Source of the DNA: Mycteria americana | Lineage: Eukaryota > Chordata > Aves > Ciconiiformes > Ciconiidae | Length of the DNA: 64,000 nucleotides | Assembly: GCF_035582795.1 (NCBI RefSeq) | Contig: NC_134373.1 | Location: 14,530,001 to 14,594,000, forward strand | Reading direction: 5' to 3' | Shown: positions 49,341 to 61,783 of the stretch, in pieces | How positions within the stretch are numbered: the first letter of the stretch is position 1 | How the letters are laid out: each line of letters begins with the position of its first letter | Made by a program: the position numbers and the translations under genes | The notes under the pieces: model-generated | Seen by the model: the letters and a program-made list of their open reading frames with translations, nothing else | Told to the model about the DNA's origin: nothing | Databases searched by the model: none

Positions 49341-49390
49341 TGGCGGTGTCGTCGTGACTTCTGGGCCTTTAGTAAGTAGCTGAGAGAAAG
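49341..49390 (+). other. Possible non-coding first exon
   Basis: A short CG-containing patch (GGCGGTGTCGTCGTGACTTC), unusual for this AT-rich area, ends at a good donor (GAGAAAG|gtaagc) about 300 bases downstream of the X-box pair. The 5' limit is arbitrary. It could be the DYTN leader exon; evidence is positional only. Confidence 0.3.
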
Positions 49391-52009
49391 GTAAGCACCA
49401 TTACTATATTTAAGAGGAGACAATAATTTTGGCCTTTGAACACAACATAGAATGTTTTCACCCTTCACAGGAAACAAAAGTAATTGTAGTTTATTTTATG
49501 CATATTTAAAATGTTGATCATATGTTGTCTGATTTCAAAAGAAGGAAGGCCTCTGTGATCAAGTCAATTAATCTATAGGGAGATTTCTGCCTTACTTGAT
49601 CTGGTTTGTCTTTCTCTGTACTTTAACTTAATTCTGTAACATGTTTAAAAATGCATTTTATTTGCTAAAGTACATATTCTGAGAACCTGTATAGGCAAAT
49701 GAAATACATATAAGTAATCAAATATGTTACTTTTCTTGCACATTCCAATAGGATTCAAGAATAAGGCTACTCTTGTTCTGCACATAACTGTATTTGTGTT
49801 AATGGGATCAGAGTTTATAATTGTAAAAATTTATTTCCTGTACATTTGTAATTAATTTTAAAATTCTTTTTTGTTTTGTGGAAGTGTTTTAATTATTAAT
49901 AAAGGGCACGTGTAGCTGAAATACAACACACTGACTGAAATAGTGTATCAATGAGCAGAGTTAGTTCAAATTTGATGTTTTGGCAGGCAGATGTTGCTTC
50001 TACTTTCATGTGATGTGCATTATAAAGTAGATGTGCTAACACTGAAGGTAGGTCCTGTTCATTTCACCTAAGCCCTCGTACTGCAGTCAAGATCTGGTCT
50101 CTCCAGAGTTTTGTGTATAAAAATGTAGACTGTACATATGTTAATAATGCCTTTCATAACTTTTTGGAGAGAGGGTTCATGGGTATGATGTTATGATCTT
50201 GCACAATGACAGCCAGTTCAGTAAAACACATAAACACATACTTAAATTTGGGACCATGAATACCCTAGTACAAGAGTATAGTGTGCTTATCCATATGGGT
50301 AATTTAAAGGTTAGACATTGCACTGTACTGGATAGAGAGCTTGTCATCTTACAGTAAGTATCAAGTGCTAATAGATTATGCATGCTGTATAACTCAGTGA
50401 TGTTGGTGGATCTGTTCTTATTTGAGTGAGCAAATTCTCACAAATGAGTGAGTTCTAATTTGAGTTTAACTTTTGTATTTTTACATTTGTTCTCTTGCTT
50501 TATTTTATGTACCTTTGGCGGAGAGAAAAAAAGGAGGAAAACATGAGGCGAGCTGTGTGTTTGTAAGTCTATCTTTTAGGTTGCTACATGTAGCTTTCAC
50601 TAAACACTTATGTTTAATTCATTGCTTAGAATCTTCTGATTTCATTGATTTCCTTACATTGACTTTTCTGTCAAGCTATGCAGAGGCATATACTGCTGCA
50701 CCCATTTTAGGAGTAATTGTATAAGCAAATTTACATGCCTATGTAAATGTTGGGCAGAACTGCAGTCTTGCAGAACCCAGGGTTGAGTCCAAGCTCTAAA
50801 CCTTAGTAAGGAAGAAAATAGAACAATAGTGAAAAAGAAACATAGTGGTATTTCTTTCAAAGAAGGACTTCAATAAAAACTGTAGCATTGTAGTCTTTAA
50901 TGAAGAAGTTATTAAAGCAAATCTCTATCCCATAATTTTAAATATTTATAGGTTATTTAAAGACTGAAACACAAAGTTGCAGCTTTCACCAATTAAAATG
51001 GTGAGCAGCACATTTATGGTAGACTCAATAATTATAGGTCATTGAATATTTATGCTTCGTAATTGGCCAGTATTCTGTCATGTTTATGACAAATGATCCA
51101 TGACTCTCATTGGAAAAACATAATAGAGTGAAAGTTTGGGTAAGTTCAGATTTAATACCAAATTTACTGCTTAAGTTTTAGATAGTTTCCAATTACTTAA
51201 TTTTTATTTATTCTAGCAAATTTCCTTTTTTTCCCCACTAAAAGCCATATATGTGGCCTTTGGAGTCTTGTGTAACTTAGATCTGTTATACCTAGTGTTT
51301 TTCAACTGTAATACTAACTGAAAGATAGTTACTATACTGAATTCACATTTATATTTTTATGTTTAAAAATAGAATGTAGTTTAGAGCATTAATGAAACAA
51401 ATCCTGAGGGGAGACATTCAATTTCTATTGTTATCAGGGACATAATTACTTTTGCTTTCAGGGTTGTGTAAAGAAGTAGATTCATGTTTATGCTTCCTTT
51501 TTCCCTTCCTTCTCAGCTCAAAAAGAAATAATGTCAGCTCAGCTGAAAAGTTTAGTTCAGTTTGAAAATATTAGAAAATAGACTTGTGAGCAATTGCAAT
51601 CAACGAATCTTGGGAAGAGTCCGGTGTAAAGGTACGCCCTCTCTGACGTGAAATTATACGCTATGGACTGTGTAGTAATCCTGTATGTAAACACTGGACT
51701 CTTCAATAGTGAAAGATCCCATTTCCTGTACTTGAAACTGTTTTGGGGACTGTTTTCGCCCAAATACAATTTTGCATTTACTAGACTTACTCCTACTTTA
51801 TACTTAGCAGAGAGCATGCAGAGCATGCAATTTTCTGGAGTTTCTCTGCACGTGACACCAAAACTATTATGTTGTTTTATGTAATTCTGTTTGATTTCGT
51901 CCCTGAAATGCATCCAGTAAATTGTTCAGATTAAAAGGTTTGATTTGAATGATTCGACATGTCTCTGTTTAGGAAATGTGGTTTTACACTTCGGTTTGTT
52001 TCATTCTAG

Positions 52010-52056
52010 AACGCCTAATGCCATCTGTTCATTTCAAACGGATCCAGACTTGCAGG
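52010..52056 (+). CDS. DYTN: DYTN first recognised exon
   Basis: After tttcattctag the frame reads TPNAICSFQ, then T-DPDLQ and one base before gtaagg. The part from 52038 matches the human N-terminus except that ATG is ACG. Whether the earlier codons are translated is unknown. Confidence 0.6.
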
Positions 52057-55000
52057 GTAAGGATTTTTCTCATATTTTTCCAGCTTTTCTCAAGAGACAT
52101 TTCTGTGTCTGTTTGGACAGAAACTAATGAATTGTAGTGAAGTCATGCCACTTTCAGAATCTCTGTGCTGTAACACATAAATGACAAATTACACAGCTGT
52201 GCTGTCCTACCTTTATTTTTGGATCTGTCCTGGCACCTTCCCTGCCATTATCACCTTGGCTCATGGAATGGTCAGGTGCACAGGGGCCATGTTCCCTAAT
52301 GTATAATATAGGATGAGGTTTTTTCACATATTCTAGAATAGGCATGAAGGATGGACATACATGCCATTTTTGAGTGCAAAATCTTAGCAGATGCTTCATC
52401 TGCTACAGAACAAGTAGCGCAAAATGCAGGACTAGCAAGTAACCAGCTGGAGATATCAGGAAACAATGCACTCTTTTCTATATGTGTAGGAATTCCTTTG
52501 TCAGCTTCTCAACAAAGGGCATTTATAAGTCTTGAGGTGAAATTTGACCCACTACAGAATGATTACATGCTGGTTTTCCATCCAAAAGGGAAACTCCATT
52601 CCTACGAGAAATGGAAGAGTTTAGTGCCCCTAAATAGCCTCTTATAATAATAATCCTAAAATATTTTGTATTTTATTTGGGCTTTTTTTCTTTGCCTGCT
52701 GTTTTACTTCTGTGCTCTTGCGAGTTAATTCTGGAACTACTGCTTGACAGGCACAGAATGCCCTACTTTGAGGCCACATTTTGTCTGTAAGGATGGACTT
52801 GAAGTGAATAGCAAATGGCTACTAAAACAGATTCCCTCCACTTAGAAAGTCATCTTGCACATGGAAGGTGTTTGAGTTGGATCATGTGTATGTTTCTAGC
52901 ATTTGTATTTGAAAATAGGCATTTGGAATTTAATCTATAGCCTACTGAAAACTGTGGGAGTCTGTGACTTTCAAAAGAGCTTTGGATCAGTTTACTGAAG
53001 AAAGAGAACTGATGATGCATGGAAGTCAAAACTAATTTTTCACATTGTATGACATGCTACACTACATCTCCAAATAATATCACAAAACAGAATGACAAGA
53101 GCAGGACTAAACAGATGGTATAGCAGATATTGGCTTATTTCTATATCTTATGCAGCATCTGGGAACCAGCAGAGCCCCTAATTTGCTGATTTTTGCTGAC
53201 TGTTAACGTTAGTCTGGTACATTTGTGGGAAACCATTGCACACAGATTGTCTTATTTCCAGATTAAACAGGTAGAGAGTTTTGTGAGTTATTTCTACTCA
53301 GTTATGCATATTTGTTGCTTATCTTTGACCTTAATCAACTGTGAGTAACTCTTCCTCTCTGAAGGGAGAAAGAGCCTCTGAGGACAGGAGGATAACTGAT
53401 AAATCCCTTTCTAGTTTCTAAAGCTATTGTGAACAAGCCTTTTTTTTTTGTCTTGAAGTTCTAGGTATGTGTGTAAAGTACCAGGTATAGGTCATGTTTG
53501 GAAGCCCTTACTTCCCACTCAGGAAAACATCCTTTAGTCACGTGAAAGGAATGAGCTGAAATCATGTAAAGGTATGGGATTTAGTCGAGCAGCTTGCGTG
53601 GGACTACTAAGCAGAAATGTCAAAAGCCAGTTGCTCTGGTAAATTGCTTATCTTCTTCTGAGGGAGTCCCAGATGTTGATCTTAACAGAAAATTTGTTTA
53701 ATGCTTGAAACAATATCCATCCAAAACAATAACCCTGCTGTGCAGACTGACAAACTGTTCCTTGTAGAAGAGCATCTCTCATCAAGAAACTCTTTTGTGT
53801 GAAGACATATTATTTCATTAGGATCTTGGCTAAAAGTATGCACAGTGAATATCCTTTTTTCTGGTCCATGAATAGACTTGATTCCCAAAGGAGCAGGTGT
53901 GCTCTCTATGTTAAATACTATTTTTACGACTCGTCATGTCACTAGTCATAAGAAGATCATTTTCCCCACAAAGCTATTAGAAAAAAAGAAAATGTTTTAA
54001 TTTTTTTCATTTTTTCAAAATTTCCTTCAAAATATTGTGAGTTTTGATCAAGTCCAAATTTGGTTATTTCGATTTTTAGTTAAACAATTTGTTTTTCTTT
54101 CTTTCCTTTTTTTTTTTAATGAACCACTCTATTGTAATGTGTGTTTGGTTTTTTTCACAGAGGCTTTCAATGATGTTCAGAGCTCCGTCTACAGAACAGC
54201 CCTAAAACTACGCTCAATACAAAGTCTGTGCCAGTGTTAGTAAATGAAGAGAATCCTGTGCTTTGACAGAGAGAAGAATCTGTAAAAATTTTGTGTTGCT
54301 GTCACCATGAGTTATTATGCTACTTTGCTCTCTCATTTTCCACCTGAGAATCTCAGAATGCATTATGAACACTTAAGAGCTAGACAGTACTTCATATACA
54401 AATTGATTTTTTTTCCGCTTTTGAATGTCAGTGGAAATACATTAGTAAAATTCTAAAGGCATGGGAGAATCAAATTATTATTACAGTCTGCAACATTGCT
54501 ATGTAGACATCACTGGCAGTTGTGAATCTTTATCTGTATATAATTATTCTCATTAAATGTCAAATTCTCATGTGTTTCTTAGGAGCTGATTTATTGGAAA
54601 TAATCATGGATCATTGAAAATGCATTGACAGGCATTATTATTAATACTATAAGTATTAATGAGAACAAAATAAAATATGATCGACCAGAAAACTCCTGGC
54701 TAGCACTCATTCTCCCTCTCTTTGAAGTGAGTGAGAATTCTGTGCAAGCAAAGAATTATGGAACAAAGCCCTGGTCACCTAGCTTGCTTTGAAATTACTG
54801 GATGTAAATTCCATATTGAGCTAAAATGCATGGATATCTTGAATTTTCCACCTGAAATAGTCTGTTGCTGAAAATGCACAACATTGCAAGTGAGGTCTTC
54901 AGGGTAGCACAGAAAGGATGACTAGTTTGTTGGCCTTGGCCATATTTTTTCATTTGGGCATGCTCTTCTATGAATGTATTTAGTCTGATCTCAGCCCTGG

Positions 55001-58000
55001 TACAGTAAATCTGCCTGGTGCTATATGCCACAGCGTGGAAGTACCAACTTCCGCAGGTACTGGTTTTCATTAGCTCTGTTGCGTAGTCCTCCATGTCTCC
55101 TCTAGGCACTCAGAGCATCTATCCCAGTTACTCTACCCCTCTTGGAACACTGGTGACCAGAATTGCACATGGGTTTCTGGATTGAGATTCACCAGTGTCT
55201 TACACTGATATTTTCCCATCTGGGTTGGAAAGACCATAGGTGACATACTCTAGGTTCTCTGCTTCTTCAGCAACCTACAACCTTCAATCTACTACAGTCT
55301 TTCTCTTCTGATGTTAATTCTAATTGCTGCAGTACTGAATGTGACCTTTAAGAAGCCATAGCTCTCTCTTCCCACTGGATATTAGTTATTCCATGGCACA
55401 TTCATAACAGCCTGTTTGCCCCTTTCTTGGCCATAGCACCCCCTTCTCTTTGTGTTTGTGCACGAGGAGAAAGCCTACATCAAAGCACAAATTGTTTCCA
55501 CAGTCCCAGCTGAGCTTTATTTTGAAGTACCGAATGGTGCGTAGTTTTATACTATCTATACATAGAATGAAAATTAGGTCTATAATTTGGATGCAGTTAA
55601 TCATGCTATTTTCCTTCCCTTCCTATCTATCCCAAAATCACATCCAGGGAATTTCAGTTGAGCTGTTCTATCTTTGTAGCCTCACAAGTTGTGCTACATC
55701 CATAAACCCAGCAAGACCTTTCCCAGATTATTTCCTTTTTATGTTGCATACTGTTTTAGACTTCATTTTACAGACTTTCTTAGCAAGGCACTTCTAATAA
55801 ATGTCGAGCTTCCATTCATGAAAAGGCAGGGATCCTCATTCATTTCTCCCTTAATTTTCCCACAGTGGATTTGATTGATGTTTCTCTGATTCAGCACATC
55901 CTATCAAGTGAACAGAGCCAGAGGGAAAAGCAGATTTCTCTGAAAGTGCAGCAGATCTCTGGAATGCTGACAGAACTGTTCCAAAGGGCAAGATTAGAAA
56001 AACCAGGCCAGGTAGATCCAAGAGCTGCTGAATTCACATTGAGCCTGCTAGCTGCCATGTATGACAGGTGAGAGGAACAACAAATGTAAATCCATCACGA
56101 AGTGTTGCTAGACCAAGTCTGTTTCTACCACTCTTACACCATTTCTGTATGAAACTCCCATTTTGATGGTATTTTGCTTGGTATACACGATGGGAGTAGT
56201 TCAGCTATAGGAATATGAGGCACAAAGCCTTATCAGAGAAACAGTGGTCAAATGTTTCCAAAATTATCTGGAAGTCCAAATGTCTGCCAGTCCATGCTAA
56301 TTTTTTGTGTGAACAGCTGTACAGAGAGTAGCTCTTCTTTTGACTGCCAAGATATTTTGATACACTCCTGAAAAAGAATCCATATTTGCCTTTGAATGAC
56401 AGCATCCATGCACAGGTCAAGAATTTGCCAGTCACTTTTCATTATTCATTTTTCTCCAGCTTAAAAATTTCATCAACCAATTATGAAACAAAACCACTGT
56501 CTCATAACTAAGCTGATCAGCTAGCTCCTGTGAACAGCAAATAGTTTCTGGGAATAATAAGGAAGCAGCTCGCAGAATGTACTTTTCTCATGTACTGTTT
56601 GTGAATAATGAATTAATTCACTAAAGGCAAGATTGGTTTGTGATTGTATCAGATTTAAAAGGCAAAGGCTAAGTTCATTGTAGCATTTATTCACCACAGG
56701 TTGAAATTTATTCCCTTCTACATCAGAGCAAAGTTTTTTACTGAAAGTGAGTGAGATGTAAGTGGTCTGCAGGACTTTTTCTTGAATCACTATTAATTAA
56801 TAGTATGATCACTACTGCTTAAGGTCCCATGTTATGAATTTTTTTGTACTTAAAAAGATCAGTTAAGGCTAAGAATAAACTGGTGTGTTACGAAACAAAG
56901 CTAGAAACATCAAGAGTATTTTGTAATTTGTGTGCACTGTAGGGAAATAATTTAGAAGCATCTTCTTAACAGGACTATCTTGGTCTTTTTTTCTGTTTTC
57001 TTAGGACAGTGTGTCATTTTCTTTTTGCTGTAATTTCTTTTTAAAAAAAATTCACAAGTTTCTTGCCATGTATATAGGATAGCAAAAGCTTCTTATAATT
57101 TTATTCTAGTCATGTTTTCTCTGTAGAGTGCTGTTGTCCAGTATCATCACTGGAAACTATTTCATGGCAAGAGCACATAAGGGCTTTTCCATGTTTATGT
57201 GGTAGCTTACTTAATAAGCTTATATAAACTATTATAAGGTGTTTTAATTGTATGCTTTAGCTTTAATCTTGGACTTTTTTCTATCAAAGTTCTGGAAAAA
57301 CTATAAATTCAAAATCTAGAAACTTTTGATCAACAATTTCCCATGCAGCTCATACTATCGAGACTATATTGCAGCTTTATGCAGTTTGCTCTGTAAAAAT
57401 GCAGTTTATCTAAAGACTCTTGAAGACAATTTTATGTAATGATATTCTGAAGTGCAATACTGCTTTACAAAAGTAATATCTTAAATATAGAATTCCAGGA
57501 TTTCCTGATTTATGGTTTCCGATTCACGTCTGCTTTGTCTTCACATAAAGAAACATTTTTTCATTAGGTGCCTTTGTTGCAAACTTGGGTTCTAAATTAA
57601 GCTACATTCTTTATGATCTAACGGTCAAAGCTGAAGTCCTGCTTCTGCATATATACTTTTGATTAAATTGAGTTGCAGTGAAATTAAAGGGAATCAGCCC
57701 AAGAGGAGCTCAGGACAGATCTGGGGCCCCAGTGAAGCTGCCTGATCATACAATACAAAAACCAGATTATAATCTTGCTTTCTCTTCCATATTTGGGAAG
57801 GCTTTCCACAAATGAAGAGCAGAATTTTTTCAGGACATGTATTGTAAATGTAAAATTATATTTTACTTGGAATGTGAGGTCTTTGAAGGAGATGCTGGCT
57901 TTTTGTTTTATGATTGCATGGTATCTTGAACAGTTAACTCTGTAGTTATGTTGAGTGACAAAGGGTCCTAGACATAAAATATCACTAAAATGCAACATCA

Positions 58001-61000
58001 GTTATATACATATAAAAGGATATGAGTTTTGACATTGTCTTCCAACATAGCAATATTTTTTTCTTTAGAGGTTTCAGTTTTTACATTCTCAGTGAATGTA
58101 GTGTAAATTATTTTATTTTCCTAGATCTGGAACAGGTTATATCAAAATGAGATCTGCTGCAGCTGCCCTAATTGCCCTTTCAGGAGACACTCTACTGGCA
58201 AAATACAGAGGTGGGAAATGTATTATTTTATACACTGCCTAAAATACTGAACATTGAGAAAAATCTCCATTGTAATTTTTTTTACTTTAAAAGAGAATAC
58301 AGTTCTGCCATGCAAAAAGTAAATTATGTTGACTGCTTCCTTGTAGAGAAAGGCTGATGTAAAAGAATACTTTTCCATCAATGTCCATAGCCATCTTTCC
58401 ATAAAGAATCTCGGAACAAGTCATAGTAAAGTTTAAGATAAATAGAGCTTAAAAATGAAGGCCAAGTTCTATTTGCCTAGCAGAAAAGAACAGAAAACCC
58501 CTAGTTTTAAATTTCAGTAGATTAGAAAACAATTTTATGTATTTGATCCAGGAAGCTTTTGGAGCCCTTTTAACATTAGACAAAAATGCTTAAAGAACTA
58601 AGTATAACAGATAAAGGTAGCCCAGTGCAATGTGCAGCATAAAGATTTCTGCCTGAAATAAATGCTCAGAATGGAGAACAAATGGACCACAAGTGGCATA
58701 TTGTCCTCATACTGTCCCATTGCATAATGTGTATTTCCTTCCAAATTACAATTTGGAGTTAACAATTCACAATTTAAATAGGGCATATCTTGTATAAACA
58801 TATTTAAATATTTTTCTTACAGCTATGAAAATGAGCTCGTTGTTTCATTCATCCTTACCTGTCTTAACTGCCAGGAATAAGGAATTGCCATAGAATCATA
58901 GAATCATTAAGGTTGGAAAAGACCTCTAAGATCATCTAGTCCAACCATCAACCCAACACCTCCATGCCTACTAAACCATGTCCCTAAGTGCCACATCTAC
59001 ACGTTTTTTGAACTCCTCCAGGGATGGTGACTCCACCACCTCTCTGGGTAGCCTGTTCCAATGCTTGACCACCCTTTCAGTAAAGAAATTTTTCCTAATA
59101 TCCAATCTAAACCTCTCCTGATGCAACTTGAGGCCATAATTTCCTTGCTTTTCTTCTCTTTCCCCTGCCTGTAGGAAGAAAGTATTGTCACAGCAGTCAC
59201 TGAATGCCTGTTAGATAGACAATAAAGGGGAACTTTCTTGAGGTGTTTATTTGGTAGGCCAAAGCCATCATGTACATAGTTTGAGAATAAGTAGCTAGAA
59301 GACACTTCAGGCTCTGCCAAGATTCCAGTTTCTTTCCTCTGGTTGTTTTCAGCTTTCTTCCAGTTTTATGCTGTCCCTGATGGAAAGGTGGCCTTGATTA
59401 CCCGTAGTGCCCTGAGAAGCCTACTAACAGACTTAAATCAGGTAATGCCACTGCAGTGCTGTTACACAACAGATCTCATAGGAGTATCCTAATCTAGGAG
59501 GAAAAAATACATGGTTGATATGTTTTATGTTTGATTACATTATGGGACTGAAGTCAGTGGGGCACTCTGTGGGCATAGGGAGCTACCGTGCAAAGTAGGT
59601 AAAAGAATCAAATTCTGTAGCTTTTCTCAGTCAGAGTAACCACTTGCATCAGTGCCTCTATGCATTCATTTTGCCTGAGCTTACAGGTCCTGGGAACACC
59701 TGCATACAGCTTTTGCTAAAGTGACTCCAAACTTCAGATGTCTGTACTCACTAGAATAGCTTGCAGTTGCAGAAAAATGCTTTGGCATACAGGTATTTCC
59801 CGCTGAACTGGTGCTGAAAATGGGATCTGAAAATGACCCCTGAGGTTCAAAGCCAGTGTCCTTCAGTATTCTAGTATGGCAACATAGTATGTTGATCCAT
59901 TTCAGTAAGTGAGCTGGAAGCAAACCATTCCGACACATACTGAACTATGAAATTGCATACTGGTGGTGTGAATATGAACAGGTTTTCTTCAGAACAGTAT
60001 GTAAAATGGCATTTCTATAGATGCTTCACCATCTGTGTGCTGTCACAATCTCAGCAGAGCATGATGGGAACATCTGTTTTTTACTGAGGTGTTTCTGAGC
60101 CTTTCTTCTTGATGCAGATCCCAGCCATTGTGGGAGAAAGGTGCACTCTGTCTTGTGTGGAAATTGCGACTCACAGCTGTTTCCATGGGGTAAGTGAAAT
60201 TCTGATGTCCTGGGAAATGATTTTGAATGTTGCTGGTTGATAAAATTGCAAGTGTATCACCATATAACATCCACCAGTATCTACTTTTAAGGGGCAGGAC
60301 TGTTTGTCAGTCTCACAGTATAGGAGGATTTATATCTATAGAAAAGATGCTCAGTAAGATACTACTGAAGACTCTTGCATTTATTCCAAAACCTTTGGAA
60401 CCCAGTAACATCTTACATGAATGGAAAATCTATGCTAGCATAGACCAATATTAGAGCTTTTATTAGGAATTGTAGATGAGACAGCAGTTCTTTTCAAGTA
60501 AATGGCTAAACTTGAGACATGTATTTTTTCCAGGTTCTGAATTCAGCAATTGTTGAAGAAAAATTCCTGTCTTGGCTGAGATCGGAGCCTGCTGTTCTCC
60601 TGTGGCTCCCTACATGTTACAGATTATCAGCCACAGAAATGGTTTCTCACCAAGCTAGATGTAGAGTCTGCAAAATTTTCCCAATTACAGGCCTCAGGTG
60701 CGTCAGTAATTGCTGTAGTCTATAGCATCCACGTAAATAGTTCTTACCATTGTTTGCATACCCTACAGGCTCTAACTGCTGTATTAAGCAATAAACTTCA
60801 GACATAATCTAATTTAACAAGTAAGACAGGGAAAGAAAGAACCATCACAGGCTAGTGCTCAAGCCTGCATCCTGTTTCTCTTTAGTTTGCTAGCACAGAC
60901 ATGATTATGGAGTCTTACTGAAAGTAAACTGACAGTTCAGTGGTAAAGCTAATTAAACCTGTGTATCTCATTTCTTAGTTCTTTGCCCCATAATTAGGTG

Positions 61001-61692
61001 TATTAACTGGCTAGTTAAGTTGTCCATCTTAGCATCTTATTCATGTAAGTAATGGTATAAAATGGCCTAATGGTATAAAAAGAACACTAGCCGTTACCTA
61101 CTGACCAGAATGCTCAGGAAAGCATTTTACTGTTACTCTCTTATCACTAATAGTAAGCTTGCAGGTTTAGTTTTTTGCATTTTTAGTTTTTTGCAAAGTT
61201 GCGAATCCTACAACAATAGTGTAGTGATATTACAGTTGCATGAGAGCAACAAATAGAGATAAGCTGGTGCATAAGAAGCATATGAAGATGTAACTGCATT
61301 CTCAAAAATGGTACTAGAACAACTGATTCTTTCTTGGACTGAATCTCTATGCAGCAAATAAATAATGTCAAAATCATTAGTGGGTTCTGGAGAATAGTCC
61401 ACTGTCATTTGGACAAAATAACTCTTGCATTCAGAGAATGCTGAGGAAAGTCATTATTCTAACGAAGGTGCTTCTCTGCATTTCAGAACCCAGGGATCTG
61501 GATTTCTCAGTAATCAAGCTCATTTACACCACGTTCTTACTTGTGGGGAAGTAACTTAATCCTTCTGTTTTCCCTCACAGGTATCGCTGTCTGAAGTGCC
61601 TCAATTTTGACCTTTGCCAAGTCTGCTTTTTCACTGGCCGTCTCAGCAAACCACATAAGAGGTCACATCCTGTTATGGAACACTGTGTGCAG
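52010..61692 (+). CDS. DYTN: Dystrotelin (3' part off window; start unclear)
   Basis: Dystrophin-superfamily protein with an EF-hand-like region followed by a ZZ zinc finger. Plus-strand exons 52010-52056, 54161-54235, 55866-56067, 58125-58210, 59353-59441, 60118-60189, 60534-60697, 61581-61692 join in phase and stay open for 273 codons counted from 52038. Residues 8-180 align with remembered human dystrotelin ([32 protein letters not shown]). The ZZ finger has C224, C227, C239, C242, C248, C251, H265, H270. The coiled-coil tail lies beyond 64000. Oddity: the codon where human starts (MDLDKQDA) reads ACG here (T-DPDLQEA). The exon's only ATG, at 52018, is out of frame, and the frame has no ATG back to a TAA. 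So the start is in an unseen exon, is non-AUG, or is lost. No other damage seen. Confidence 0.88.
52057..54160. other. DYTN intron 1
   Basis: 2.1 kb. The frame at 52351-52647 has no recognisable protein character. No repeat identified. Confidence 0.5.
54161..54235 (+). CDS. DYTN: DYTN exon 2
   Basis: [20 protein letters not shown] to SLCQ, 24 complete codons. Acceptor tttttcacag, donor gttagt. The split Leu codon is completed in the next exon. Confidence 0.93.
54236..55865. other. DYTN intron 2
   Basis: 1.6 kb. Apart from the possible CR1 relic near 55.14 kb, nothing is recognised. Confidence 0.5.
55135..55260 (-). mobile_element. Very old CR1-like fragment
   Basis: CCAGAATTGCACATGGGTTT, then CTGGATTGAGATTCACCAGT resembles reverse-complement CR1 3' UTR sequence known from reptiles (accag-aactgcacatagtattccagatgag, as remembered). 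Strongly diverged; limits approximate. Confidence 0.4.
55866..56067 (+). CDS. DYTN: DYTN exon 3
   Basis: [20 protein letters not shown] to LSLLAAMYD, 66 codons plus split ends. Acceptor ttcccacag, donor gtgaga. Confidence 0.95.
56068..58124. other. DYTN intron 3
   Basis: 2.1 kb, AT-rich, no identified content. Confidence 0.5.
58125..58210 (+). CDS. DYTN: DYTN exon 4
   Basis: [20 protein letters not shown] to LLAKYR. Acceptor attttcctag, donor gtggga. Confidence 0.94.
58889..59150 (-). mobile_element. CR1 LINE, 3' end
   Basis: In plus orientation it starts with two copies of the ATAGAATC-type terminal octamer, then AAGGTTGGAAAAGACCTCTA and AGATCATCTAGTCCAACCAT: the reverse complement of a chicken-repeat-1 3' terminus. 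Similarity runs through TTCCTAATATCCAATCTAAA to about 59.15 kb, where the copy is truncated. It lies in DYTN intron 4. Confidence 0.92.
59353..59441 (+). CDS. DYTN: DYTN exon 5
   Basis: [20 protein letters not shown] to LLTDLNQ, phase-0 end. Acceptor ttgttttcag, donor gtaatg. Confidence 0.94.
60118..60189 (+). CDS. DYTN: DYTN exon 6
   Basis: [24 protein letters not shown], 24 codons, phase 0 at both ends. Acceptor cttgatgcag, donor gtaagt. Confidence 0.94.
60534..60697 (+). CDS. DYTN: DYTN exon 7 (start of ZZ finger)
   Basis: [20 protein letters not shown] to ITGL plus two bases. Includes [20 protein letters not shown] and the first Cys pair CRVC. Acceptor tttttccag, donor gtgcgt. Confidence 0.95.
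61581..61692 (+). CDS. DYTN: DYTN exon 8 (ZZ finger)
   Basis: [20 protein letters not shown] to HPVMEHCVQ: the remaining ZZ ligands in CX2C, CX2C and HX4H order. Acceptor ccctcacag, donor gtagag. Confidence 0.96.
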
Positions 61693-61783
61693 GTAGAGTC
61701 CCATTGTACTGATTCATTTCCCTGTTCAGGTTCTTCATGTAGGCAAGTAGGCAGTAGACTCTTGAACTACATTGATTATGAAA

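Larger units (their letters stand above)
46965..52009. other. Region between MDH1B and DYTN
   Basis: 5 kb of AT-rich sequence. The notable content is the pair of X-box-like sites at 49.03 kb and a possible exon end at 49390. ATAAACCCTAGC is duplicated at 48833-48856. No protein-coding exon was recognised. Confidence 0.55.

Noticed and set aside
55450-55797. 115-codon plus-strand frame before DYTN exon 3
   Set aside because: No splice phase links it to DYTN and the text is Phe/Leu/Ser-rich as expected from T-rich intron sequence.
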